This document shows, one piece after another, positions 9,006-17,900 of a stretch of DNA of 64,000 bases; the first letter of the stretch is position 1; every line of letters begins with the position of its first letter. The translations under genes were made by a program, and so were the position numbers. The DNA comes from Wohlfahrtiimonas chitiniclastica DSM 18708. GTDB lineage: Bacteria; Pseudomonadota; Gammaproteobacteria; Cardiobacteriales; Wohlfahrtiimonadaceae. The notes below the pieces were generated by a model. It saw only the letters and a program-made list of their open reading frames with translations, was not told the DNA's origin and made no database searches. Where the stretch lies: the NCBI RefSeq assembly GCF_000375345.1, contig NZ_AQXD01000003.1, positions 1-64,000 of the forward strand. The letters are read 5' to 3'.

Positions 9006-10810
9006 GCGATTTATTAACGTATGCCCAATCATCAGGCTTTTTCACAAGCATTGATTGCCATTTTGCCAAAACCCTCAGCAAAACGGATCCAAAATTACAG
9101 TTACTGGCCCTCATTGTGAGCCGCGCTTATGGCTCAAAGCACACCATGGTGCCGCTGCACTACATTTATCATGAACGATGGTTCACCGGCTTTGATGCCC
9201 AAAAGATGGATGAATGCATGACAACCCTCAAACATTTGGCCGGCATTGACGCCATTGAGGATTGGGCGCCGCTGTTTGCTTGGATCAAGCAACAGCCTCA
9301 TTATCCTTTAGCGATTGCCAATAATGGCGTTTATTTGGCTAAAAATCTCCATTACGAAACCATCATTGTGGATTTTTTAAAGCGCCATCAAGACAGCGAT
9401 GCGAACATGCCAAGTGATGGCACCATCGATCTTTTGCATCAACTCTTTCCCCGCAGTGATGAGATTGATCATCAAAAAATCGCCGCTGTCAATGCACTCC
9501 TTTCGCCAACCTCCATCATTTCCGGCGGGCCTGGCACCGGCAAAACCACCACGGTGATTCGCATTTTGATGCTGCTCCTCAATGAGCATCCGAATTTACA
9601 CATTTCACTTGCCGCCCCCACGGGGAAAGCAGCGGCACGCTTGAGTGAATCCATTGAAAAGCAAAAAACTGACTTTACAGCCCAGCGGCCAGAACTGACC
9701 CATTTACTGGATAAAATCCCCAGTCAAAGCACCACGCTGCATCGCTTATTGAGTTTTAACCCCAATCAAATCAAGCCGCGTTATCATGCATATCATCCTT
9801 TGCCCACCGACCTCATCATTATTGATGAGGCCTCGATGATTGATCTCTATATTTTTAATCTCTTGATTGAAGCTTTACCGCCGCATGTGCGCATCATTAT
9901 TTTGGGCGATAAAGATCAGCTGGCCTCCGTGGAAGCCGGTGCCATTATGGGGGAGATTTGCCAAAACATCGGTTATGATGCCAAGCGCCTTGCCCTCATT
10001 GAAAACATCATGGGGCAATCTTTAGCCGCCGAATTTACCCCAAAGGATGTGCCGCTTAATAATGTGACGCTGTTAACCAAAAGTCATCGTTTCTCTGAGC
10101 ATTCAGGGATTGGGCAATTGGCAAAAGCTGTCAATGAGCAGCATGCCCGCAGTTTCATGCCAATTGTGGCGCAATTTCCCGCTGAACTCACCTTCATCAA
10201 TACTGGAGAAGTGGGCAACTGGCGCACGCTCATTCATGCACTACTTGCTGATTATGTTGCACTCTGCCAAAACAAAGCTGAGCCACGCGTGCTCTTTGAT
10301 GCGTTACAAAAGGTGCGCATTTTATCCGCCATCAATGTGTCAGAGTTCGGCACCCATGCGCTCAATGAATACATCAGCACCACACTGTTTAACGCTGATG
10401 GCAATGGGCTTTATCACGGGCAAGCCATCATGATTTTGCAAAATGATTATGTCAATCACATCTTCAATGGTGATGTGGGCATCATCACAGAGGACAATGG
10501 GCGCATCATCGCCTATTTTGAAAGTGACAATGGCGAATTAAGGGCGCTGCCAGTGCAGCTCTTGCCCCATTATGAAACGGCTTTTGCCATGACGATCCAT
10601 AAATCCCAAGGCAGTGAGTTTGATCATGTGATGCTGGTATTGCCTGATTTTTACAGTAAAATCCTCACCAAAGAGCTGCTCTATACAGGCATTACACGCG
10701 CTAAAAAACAGCTCACATTGATGGGTACGCCGCGCATCATCGAAACCACCATTCGCAATCATACTGAGCGATTCAGCGGCATTGGGGCGCAGTTAAACAG
10801 ATACTCATAA
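9002..10810 (+). CDS. recD: Exodeoxyribonuclease V alpha subunit (RecD helicase)
   Basis: RecD is the 5'-3' superfamily 1B motor of RecBCD. The 602 residues include an N-terminal domain of about 160 residues, Walker A GGPGTGKTT (175-183), Walker B LIIIDEASM near 275, ILGDKDQLASVEAGA (motif III) and the C-terminal FAMTIHKSQGSEFDHV and LLYTGITRAK motifs. Its start codon overlaps the recB stop by four bases, indicating coupled translation. It looks intact, so the partner RecC must be encoded elsewhere if the complex is complete. Confidence 0.96.
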   Translation: MSDLLTYAQSSGFFTSIDCHFAKTLSKTDPKLQLLALIVSRAYGSKHTMVPLHYIYHERWFTGFDAQKMDECMTTLKHLAGIDAIEDWAPLFAWIKQQPHYPLAIANNGVYLAKNLHYETIIVDFLKRHQDSDANMPSDGTIDLLHQLFPRSDEIDHQKIAAVNALLSPTSIISGGPGTGKTTTVIRILMLLLNEHPNLHISLAAPTGKAAARLSESIEKQKTDFTAQRPELTHLLDKIPSQSTTLHRLLSFNPNQIKPRYHAYHPLPTDLIIIDEASMIDLYIFNLLIEALPPHVRIIILGDKDQLASVEAGAIMGEICQNIGYDAKRLALIENIMGQSLAAEFTPKDVPLNNVTLLTKSHRFSEHSGIGQLAKAVNEQHARSFMPIVAQFPAELTFINTGEVGNWRTLIHALLADYVALCQNKAEPRVLFDALQKVRILSAINVSEFGTHALNEYISTTLFNADGNGLYHGQAIMILQNDYVNHIFNGDVGIITEDNGRIIAYFESDNGELRALPVQLLPHYETAFAMTIHKSQGSEFDHVMLVLPDFYSKILTKELLYTGITRAKKQLTLMGTPRIIETTIRNHTERFSGIGAQLNRYS

Positions 10811-10903
10811 AATAGGTTAACAACTTCATATTTTTCAAGTAAGATCAAAAAAAGCCATCAAGCTTTGAATGATCCATATAAATCACTGAAAAATGAGGAT
10901 AAA

Positions 10904-11668
10904 ATGATTTTACTGCGTTCTGCAACTATTTGTTTATCCATCGCTTTAGCGATGGCTTCAGTGACAACTGCACGTCCGTTGTCTGAAATTAAAGAAAGTG
11001 GCACATTAAAAGTCGGAGTTCCTGGCGATTACGCACCTTTAGCTTTTTATGATGAAACTAAAACACTCGTAGGTTTCGATATTGATCTTATCAATGATTA
11101 CGCTAAAAAAAATAACCTACGCATTGAATTTATGACCACTTCATGGCCAACCCTCAGCCAAGATCTAAAAAACAATCAATTTGATATTGCAGTTGGTGGT
11201 ATTACATATACAGATAAACGCGCAACAGAATTTTTATTGTCCAATGAAATCCTACCTAATGGAAAAATCGCATTAGCACGCTGTTCAATTTCTGAAAAAC
11301 TTAACAATTTTGATAACATCAATCAACCATCCATTACATTGGTTGTCAATCCAGGTGGTACAAATGAATCATTTGTAAATGAACGCATTGATCAAGCAAA
11401 TATCGTACGCGTAAAAGACAATTTTGATAATTTACAAGCCCTACGTGATCAAACTGCCGATGTCATGATTACAGATTTAATTGAAGGAAAATATTATCAA
11501 CATAATGAGCCCAATGTCCTATGCATGGCCACAACTCAACCATTTGACCAGACAGAAAGCTATAAAGCCTACATGATGAATCAAGATGATGGCGAACTAC
11601 TGAACAGTGTCAATCAATGGTTAAAAACTACTGACTTATCAATATTTACCCAAAAGTGGGGTATGTAA
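10904..11668 (+). CDS. Periplasmic cyclohexadienyl dehydratase-like protein (PheC / family 3 solute-binding fold)
   Basis: Product of 254 residues from the ATG at 10904, chosen because GAGGA lies four bases upstream and a signal peptide starts there (ending about VTTA). The fold is a type-3 periplasmic binding protein: LKVGVPGDYAPLAFYD, GFDIDLINDYAKK, then NPGGTNE (149-155) and MITDLIE with Glu194. The NPGGTNE and TDxIE segments, and overall similarity, fit cyclohexadienyl dehydratase (PheC) better than amino-acid binding proteins; in PheC this Glu is the proposed general acid. The enzyme converts prephenate or arogenate to phenylpyruvate or phenylalanine outside the cytoplasm. No permease or ATPase gene is adjacent, consistent with an enzyme. 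Composition is poorer in G+C than recD. A binding protein remains possible. Confidence 0.72.
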   Translation: MILLRSATICLSIALAMASVTTARPLSEIKESGTLKVGVPGDYAPLAFYDETKTLVGFDIDLINDYAKKNNLRIEFMTTSWPTLSQDLKNNQFDIAVGGITYTDKRATEFLLSNEILPNGKIALARCSISEKLNNFDNINQPSITLVVNPGGTNESFVNERIDQANIVRVKDNFDNLQALRDQTADVMITDLIEGKYYQHNEPNVLCMATTQPFDQTESYKAYMMNQDDGELLNSVNQWLKTTDLSIFTQKWGM

Positions 11669-12220
11669 GGTTAGCTGCTTTAACAATTGAGCACGGGCAC
11701 GCCAATCCGGTAAAAAATGCGTCATGAGCGCTTTAAAACGGTGATTGTGACTGGCTTCTAATAAATGAGTGAGCTCGTGCACAATCACATACTCTAAACA
11801 CTCTTGTGGATATGCGGCAAGATAAACATTGAGCCAAATGCGCTGAGCGCGCGGATTGCATGTGCCCCAGCGCGTTTTCATTTTTTTAAGGCGCCATTCG
11901 CTTAATGTCACGCCCATGATGAGCAACCACTTTTCTAATAATGGGGGAATCGCCCCATTCAATGCTTTCCGATACAGCGCTTCGATATCCTCGTCCCCCA
12001 CATAAGGTTGCCCCCAAAGATAAACGCCATCTGTGGTTTTTGCTGCATCAAATGCCGCAAGCTTTGTTAAAACCCAAGGCTCATGATGCAGCAAAGCGGC
12101 CTCAAGAACCGCTTGTGATAAATGCTCTGGCGCACTGACGCACACTTGACCATCGCGTTGAATGCGAATGTATAAATGCTTGATGGGCTTTTTGATCACC
12201 ACCCAATCAATATTGGTCAT
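11639..12220 (-). CDS. YgjP-type zinc metallopeptidase (DUF45)
   Basis: A cytoplasmic protein of the YgjP/WLM family with a gluzincin-like site: HELTH at 148-152 and a further histidine pair at 158-160 (SHNHRF). The preceding KTRWGTCNPRAQRIWLNV block is the family signature. Length 193 is somewhat below the usual 230 or so. It is last in a chain of six minus-strand genes and starts one base after miaE. Its tail overlaps the tail of the convergent PheC-like gene by 30 bases. The physiological substrate of the family is not settled. Confidence 0.85.
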   Translation of the reverse strand: MTNIDWVVIKKPIKHLYIRIQRDGQVCVSAPEHLSQAVLEAALLHHEPWVLTKLAAFDAAKTTDGVYLWGQPYVGDEDIEALYRKALNGAIPPLLEKWLLIMGVTLSEWRLKKMKTRWGTCNPRAQRIWLNVYLAAYPQECLEYVIVHELTHLLEASHNHRFKALMTHFLPDWRARAQLLKQLTLHTPLLGKY

Positions 12221-12221
12221 A

Positions 12222-12833
12222 TTACGCTGGTATACCGCTGTGGAAGCGGAACACAGAATCCGGCGTTAAAATCGCCGCCTTTTCCACTTCTCCAAAGAAC
12301 GCAATGCGCTCGTCAATCGATTGCCCAGCATATTGCGCCGCTAATTTTAAATAATCCTGATAATGGCGCCCTTCTGATTTAATCAATGCATTGTAAAAAT
12401 GGTTGAGCTCATCATCTAAATGTGGTGCAACACGGAAAAAACGCTCACACGAACGCGCTTCAATGTAGGCACCGATGATCAAAATATCCGTCAAACGTTC
12501 TTTCGCCGTTTTGCGTAAATGCTGACGTAAGCGATCTGCATATTTAGAGGCCTCTAAATAGCGATACGTCACATTGCGCTTTTTCATGATGGCGGCAACT
12601 TGCTCAAAATGACGCAACTCCTCACGCGCTAAGCGGGACATTTTATGCTGTAAGTCCTCAAGCTCTGTGTATTTCATAATGAGATTGAGTGCGGTAAATG
12701 CCGCTTTTTTCTCACAATTGGCATGGTCAATGAGCAAAATATCCATGTTTTCTGGCTTCTTTGCTTCATCAATCCATGCTTGTGGTGTTTCACACTGCAA
12801 AAATGTTTCAATTTCAGGTAACAAAACCGCCAT
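12222..12833 (-). CDS. miaE: tRNA-(ms2io6A)-hydroxylase, MiaE
   Basis: MiaE hydroxylates the isopentenyl group of ms2i6A37 in tRNA, using O2 and a non-haem diiron centre. The 203-residue protein is a ferritin-like four-helix bundle with candidate ligands Glu41 (DHANCEKKAA), Glu72 and His75 (REELRHFEQV), Glu125 (GAYIEARSCER), Glu154 and His157 (KSEGRHYQDY). This full set matches the family. Its ATG shares one base with the stop of the glutaredoxin gene (TAATG), so translation is probably coupled. miaA and miaB are not nearby. Confidence 0.93.
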   Translation of the reverse strand: MAVLLPEIETFLQCETPQAWIDEAKKPENMDILLIDHANCEKKAAFTALNLIMKYTELEDLQHKMSRLAREELRHFEQVAAIMKKRNVTYRYLEASKYADRLRQHLRKTAKERLTDILIIGAYIEARSCERFFRVAPHLDDELNHFYNALIKSEGRHYQDYLKLAAQYAGQSIDERIAFFGEVEKAAILTPDSVFRFHSGIPA

Positions 12834-13204
12834 TACACTGCTTCCTTCGCCAAAGTTTGTAAAAAGATGATGATGGCATCGGACTCATATAACCACGTTG
12901 TGGAGTTGTCCGGATTGATGATGTACAAGCATGGCACTTGGCGCTTGCCGCCATTTTCCATTAAACGTTTTTCTGCTGCGGGTTCTTTGGCATCAATGAG
13001 CTCAATGTTTAAATTCAAACGGCGAATCTCACGGCGCACTTTTACGCAAAATGGGCACGCATGATATTGATATAACTTTAATTTAGCTGTGGCTTCATCT
13101 AGTTTTTGTTGCGCTTCTACTGAACGCGCCATCGGCGTCGGTGCTGTGATGGCATCGACAGCTAAAATGATTTTCCCTAAAATCCAACGAATGGCTTTCA
13201 TCAT
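12833..13204 (-). CDS. Membrane-proximal glutaredoxin-like protein
   Basis: A 123-residue glutaredoxin fold with active site CPFC (Cys50, Cys53) and the cis-proline loop RQVPCL (89-93). Before it lies an N-terminal extension of about 40 residues whose first part (IRWILGKIILAVDAI) is hydrophobic and could anchor the protein to the membrane. Such extended glutaredoxins are common in gammaproteobacteria. The gene overlaps the rhodanese gene by four bases (ATGA) and miaE by one. Its partner is unknown, but it travels with dsbB and a periplasmic rhodanese, which suggests thiol redox work. Confidence 0.82.
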   Translation of the reverse strand: MMKAIRWILGKIILAVDAITAPTPMARSVEAQQKLDEATAKLKLYQYHACPFCVKVRREIRRLNLNIELIDAKEPAAEKRLMENGGKRQVPCLYIINPDNSTTWLYESDAIIIFLQTLAKEAV

Positions 13205-13584
13205 AATGTTTTCTCCTTATTCATCTCTTGCCACAATGTCCAAGCTTTGTAGCCACCTTCTAAATCGTACACTTCGCTAAAGCCTTCCTCTAACAGGATA
13301 TTGCGGGCTTTTTCACTGCGATTGCCTGAGCGGCAAAACAGATACACCGGCTCATTTTTATTGAGGGTTTGAATGTTTGCTCTGAAATCATCGGCTAAAA
13401 AGTCGATGTTTTGTGCATTGTCTAACGTGCCTTCACTGAATTCTGCGGGCGTGCGCACATCAATCAATTGCTGAGTACTTTTTAATGCCGCATAATCAGA
13501 AGGCTGCTGCAAATGACTCTCCGCCATGGCAAAACCCGTTTGCAGGGCAAATGTCGTCATCAACACGCATAATAATCGTTTCAT
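13201..13584 (-). CDS. Periplasmic rhodanese-like sulfurtransferase (PspE-like)
   Basis: A single-domain rhodanese of 127 residues with a signal peptide (KRLLCVLMTTFALQTGFAMA) and the active-site loop CRSGNRS with Cys84. The LIDVRTPAEF block is the CH2A signature. I use the ATG at 13584 because it overlaps the dsbB stop as ATGA and begins a proper signal peptide; an upstream ATG would add five residues. Exported single-domain rhodaneses resemble PspE, which moves sulfane sulfur to thiols or cyanide. Its place between dsbB and the glutaredoxin suggests a link to periplasmic thiol chemistry; the acceptor is unknown. Confidence 0.86.
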   Translation of the reverse strand: MKRLLCVLMTTFALQTGFAMAESHLQQPSDYAALKSTQQLIDVRTPAEFSEGTLDNAQNIDFLADDFRANIQTLNKNEPVYLFCRSGNRSEKARNILLEEGFSEVYDLEGGYKAWTLWQEMNKEKTL

Positions 13585-14126
13585 ACTCTTTTTCTCCATC
13601 CTTCATACAAGGCTGACAATAACATCAAGCTCACCACCACAATGAATGCCGTAAAGATCATCAACATCCATTCTGCCATATTCATGCCCATCAACTGCCA
13701 TGTGTCTTCCCCACAAATGCCAAACTGCTGAAAATGTGACGGCACCCAACGATTCATCGGCAGCCCAAAAGGGAAATCTGCATTCGTTAACGAGCAGCTG
13801 CTTGTGAAGGGATTATAATCAGGGCTCAGGCGATCTAAAATGATGCGCTCTAACTGATAGCTGTAGAGCCAACCTTTCACCAATGCCCACAAAACGCCCA
13901 CATAACCCACCACTTTACAGATCAGCGCACGGGGATGAATGGCAGCAATCATGGCAAACACAAACGCCGCCACCAAGGCAAAACGGATGTACACACACTT
14001 TTCACAGGGATCTTGCTTTAAATGCCCTTGAAAATAGTACACCGCCACCAACTCAAGTCCAAGCGCCATAAAGCCGCCAAACAACCAAAGCCAACGTTGA
14101 TTTTGCCATGCTGCCAACTGTTTCAT
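13581..14126 (-). CDS. dsbB: Disulfide bond formation protein B (DsbB family)
   Basis: DsbB reoxidises DsbA in the periplasm and hands electrons to ubiquinone. The 181-residue protein has four membrane segments and both periplasmic cysteine pairs: Cys41 and Cys44 (DPCEKCVYIR) and Cys111 and Cys138 (SSCSLTNADFPFG, FGICGED). The arginine following the first pair, near the quinone, is present as YIR. It overlaps ubiK upstream and the rhodanese gene downstream by four bases each. dsbA is not in the window. Standard DsbB rather than DsbI is the better fit by length. Confidence 0.9.
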   Translation of the reverse strand: MKQLAAWQNQRWLWLFGGFMALGLELVAVYYFQGHLKQDPCEKCVYIRFALVAAFVFAMIAAIHPRALICKVVGYVGVLWALVKGWLYSYQLERIILDRLSPDYNPFTSSCSLTNADFPFGLPMNRWVPSHFQQFGICGEDTWQLMGMNMAEWMLMIFTAFIVVVSLMLLSALYEGWRKRV

Positions 14127-14398
14127 TCAGCTTGATCCGTTTTTTGTTGATTCAAAGATTCAATCACTGCTTCTAATGCTTCAACGCGCTGCTTTAATGC
14201 ATCAACTTCGCTGCGGGTTTTTAATAAAATCTTTTGTTGGATCTCAAACTCATCTTGCTTAGCAAACTTAAAGTTTGGCAAGAGGTTTTCCATTTGCGTT
14301 TTGACCATATTTTCGATCTCTGCATGTGTATTTTTGAGGCCTTCAGGTAATGATTCTTGAATTTTACCGGCCATGCTTTGTAAGAAATCTTTTGGCAT
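14123..14398 (-). CDS. ubiK: Ubiquinone biosynthesis accessory factor UbiK (BMFP/YqiC family)
   Basis: UbiK helps assemble the soluble Ubi metabolon that completes ubiquinone synthesis. The 91-residue product is the right size, with an amphipathic N-terminal part (PKDFLQSMAGKIQESLP) that binds lipid and a C-terminal coiled coil (VDALKQRVEALEAVIESL). It starts the chain of overlapping genes, with its stop inside the dsbB start (ATGA). A perfect TATAAT at 14429-14434 just upstream may be its -10. Being next to dsbB, whose electron acceptor is ubiquinone, is suggestive but not proof of shared control. Confidence 0.9.
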   Translation of the reverse strand: MPKDFLQSMAGKIQESLPEGLKNTHAEIENMVKTQMENLLPNFKFAKQDEFEIQQKILLKTRSEVDALKQRVEALEAVIESLNQQKTDQAE

Positions 14399-14428
14399 TG
14401 TGTCCTCACATTTCGGATAAAAAAGCCC

Positions 14429-14434
14429 ATTATA
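14429..14434 (-). promoter_or_regulatory. Candidate -10 element for the ubiK-dsbB operon
   Basis: A perfect TATAAT on the minus strand lies about 30 bases before the ubiK start, in the 45-base gap after the UPF0756 gene. No good -35 hexamer is present at 16-18 bases, so this is a weak call. Confidence 0.35.
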
Positions 14435-14443
14435 CGCTAAAGC

Positions 14444-14920
14444 TTACTGCCATCGTACCAATAAAGATAAAAGTCCTGCGGCAATGAGTGGCCCAACGGG
14501 CACACCATTAAAGAGCGCAACGCCGATGATCGTTCCAATCAAAAGTTCTGGCACATACATCGGGCGCGCTTCTAATAACGTTGCACCTTGCGAGCCGAGC
14601 CAAGCCACCGCAATGCCCATGATGATTGCCATCACCGATTGCCAATTTTTTAAATTCCCAAGCACCTCAAGCGGATTGATTTTGCCACTTGCCAATGGCG
14701 ACATGACACCAATTGTGAGCACAATCACGCCAAGCCATAAGCCCTTTTTTTCCACCCATGGCAACAATTGATTGAGCGGCGTTATTTTCATCACAATGAG
14801 CACAAGCATCGCAATCAATACAGTGTCGTTTTTACTCAACAGCCCAAGCCCTGCAATGATGATTAAAAACAGTAACGTAAAATCTAGATGTGCCATGGAT
14901 TTGATCGGTCCTTTTTTCAT
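14444..14920 (-). CDS. UPF0756 membrane protein (YeaL/DUF441 family)
   Basis: An integral membrane protein of 158 residues with about four or five hydrophobic helices and the family pattern of a C-terminal GTIIGVALFNGVPVGPLIAAG. Function of the family is not known. An internal ATG (MAHLDF, eight codons on) is an alternative start. It lies just upstream of ubiK on the same strand, 45 bases apart. Confidence 0.85.
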   Translation of the reverse strand: MKKGPIKSMAHLDFTLLFLIIIAGLGLLSKNDTVLIAMLVLIVMKITPLNQLLPWVEKKGLWLGVIVLTIGVMSPLASGKINPLEVLGNLKNWQSVMAIIMGIAVAWLGSQGATLLEARPMYVPELLIGTIIGVALFNGVPVGPLIAAGLLSLLVRWQ

Positions 14921-14994
14921 GAAGTGCGTCTCCTAATGCTGCCCCATTCTAACTGATCCGTTGAGGGCTGCAAAACAGAGATGAAAAATCAATT

Positions 14995-17900
14995 CTACCG
15001 CTGATTCTTCATCATCAAATCGAGGGCTTCCCACACTTTATTGAGGCGCTTTTCTGACACTGGCACCGCCGTTTTCATTGGCTGTGCGAATAAAGAGACA
15101 GCAAGTTCCTCAATCATCCAACGATATTCCACCACTTCAGGGATGTTGCCAAACTTCTCCACCGCTTTTGCAAGTTGTGATAGATGGTTGGCAATGATCT
15201 TAGCATGAGCCTCATCACGGCTGATGTTTTGGCTAAAGCGCTCGACACGCACCGCCATCGCTTTTAAATAACGCGGCAATTGTGCACGCCAAAAGGCAGG
15301 TGTTTCACTGATGAAGCCAGCATAAATGAGGCGATCTTTCGCTTTTTGAATGGGCTTATCAATCAATGCGCGATTCATCGGGTGCAACGCACGCAGCGCA
15401 TCGGAGACTTTTTCACTCTCCATAAAGATTTCAATCACCAGTTTTGTCAAATCAGTGGCTTGACGCACAATGCCTTTACGCATCGTATCAATGAGCTGAT
15501 TGAAGGTTTTTGCATCGCGCGGCAACGTGGCTTCATCGAGATAATCGCGAATCACCGCCTTCATCAAATCCTCTTTTAAAATCGTCTCATTGCCCACTTG
15601 CCTAAACATCAACGCGAGCTTGCCAAACTGCGGCCATTGCTTTTGTAGGTACTTCACCTCTTGGCGAAGGGCTTTTAAACTGAGCTCAATCAAAGTGTGT
15701 AAATGTGCACGGCTCGCTTCACTTTGTCGATCATAAAGTTTTGCTTTGAGTCCATCTTCTGACGCTTCAAGCGCCACGTAACCAACCAATTGAATGCCAT
15801 TGCGCGTAAATTTCACCTCTGGCTCAATCACCCAATTGTCATCAGTAAAGGGACGAGTTTGCGGTTCACTGTGCACCACCTTTTCAGCCGGCACAGCTTT
15901 TTTGCGCTTTTTCGATGGGGATTCTGTCGCCACCAATTGCTGGAAGGCTGATTCTGCCTTGTGGGAGAATTTCTTTTGCAATGCATCAAGCTCGCGCCCT
16001 TGCCCAAGGGTTTTGCCACCGGCATCAATGATGCGAATGTTCATCCGTAAGTGCTTTGGTAATGCTTTTTCATCAAATTCATGGGGCTCAATCTCAATGC
16101 CACGCAAACGCTGAATGATGGTTTGCAGCTGAAAATAGAGATTGCCTTCGGCAAATTCAATGGCATTAAAAATCTCTGCGGCAAAATCTGGCAGCGGCAC
16201 AAATTGACGGCGATAACTTTTAGGCAATGTGCGCAGCAACTCCGTAATTTTCTCTAAAATCAAACCATGAGAGAGCCAATCTAAACGGGTTTGATCCAAT
16301 AAATTCAGCGCGGCTAAGGGCACCAACAGCGTCATGCCATCATCTTCTGCCGCAGGATCAAAAAGATATTGAGCATTGAGTTTTAAGCCATTAAGCTCTA
16401 GCACCTCTGGAAACTCTTCTAAATTCAGATCCTCATCATGGGCTAAAATGTCGCGCTCTGAGAAAATCAGCGCATCATTATTCGCTTTGACTTGGCACCA
16501 TTTCTCCAGCTTTTTAACGCTGTAACAATCCTTTGGCAAGCGCGCATCGTACCATTCATAGAGCACCACTTCTTCCGCTAAAATGTCACGGCGGCGGGTT
16601 TTATCCTCCATCGTTTCCACTTTTTCAATGGTGGCACGATTTTTACGATAAAACGCTGCACGCGTGGCAATGTCATCTTGAATCAAGCCTTCTTTGATCA
16701 TCAATTCGCGGGACAATTCAGGATTAATGGCGCCAAAGCTCACTCGACGATTGCGAATGATGGCTAAATTGAAGAGAAATACCGTCTCTTCTGCCACCGC
16801 TTGCCCCTGCTTTTTGCTCCAATGCGGTTCATTGTATTGAGATTTAATTAAATGGCTGCCAATGATCTCTAGCCATTCAGGCTTAATGCCTGCACACATG
16901 CGCGCATACACTTGGGACGTTTCCACAATCTCCATCGCCATCAACCATTTTGGTGGCTTTTTATATAAGCTTGAGCCAGGGAAAATGCGGAACTTTTGTC
17001 CCATTGCGCCTTGATAAGCGCCCTCTTCACCCAATGCACCAATGTGATCTAACAAACCCACCAATAAGGATTGATGGATCAAATCACTGTTAAAGGCAGG
17101 AAAATCATAATCACCCGTTTGTGTTTCTGCCAATGTTGGCAAATCATTGAGGCGCACATCACTTGATTTGAGCATCTCGCGGATCTGCTGATAAAGCTCA
17201 AACCATTCACGCATGCGCATAAAAGAGATAAAATGCTGACGGCACAATTCACGCAAATAAGATTGAGAGTTGCCCTTCACCGTGTTTTGATACCAGAACC
17301 ATAAATTCAAATAGCCCATAAAGTCGGACTGTTTATCCTTAAAAAGGCGATGCTTCTCATCGGCAGCTTGTTGTTTATCAATCGGACGTTCATTTGGGTT
17401 TTGGATGGATAATAGCGCCACCAAAATCAACATCTCGTGTGCCACGCCTAGCTCTGCGCCTTTAAAGATCATCGCGCCAAAGCGTGGATCAAGTGGCAGC
17501 AGTGCCAATTGGCGCCCTAAGCGCGTCAAACGGCTTTGATCATCAATCGCTTTGATCTCTCGAAGCGCCATGTAACCCTCTTTGATCTGACGGGCTTCTG
17601 GCGGTTCAATAAAGGTAAAATCTTCCGGATTGCCTAAGCGCAAATGCGCCATTTGTAGAATGACGGATGCCAATTGCGTGCGCTTAATTTCAGGATCTAA
17701 AAAGAGCGGACGCGCCTCAAAATCCTCGCGGCTAAATAAACGAATGGCAATGCCTTCGCTCACACGCCCACAACGACCGCTGCGCTGATTTGCAGAAGCT
17801 TGGGCAATCGGCTCAATCAACAAGCGCTGCAAGCGTGAACGCGGGCTATAACGGCTGATGCGCGCAATGCCTGAATCAATCACATATTTAATGCCCGGCA

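Noticed and set aside
15794-16114. 106-codon plus-strand frame opposite hrpA
   Set aside because: Antisense to a conserved region of hrpA, without family resemblance or ribosome binding site.
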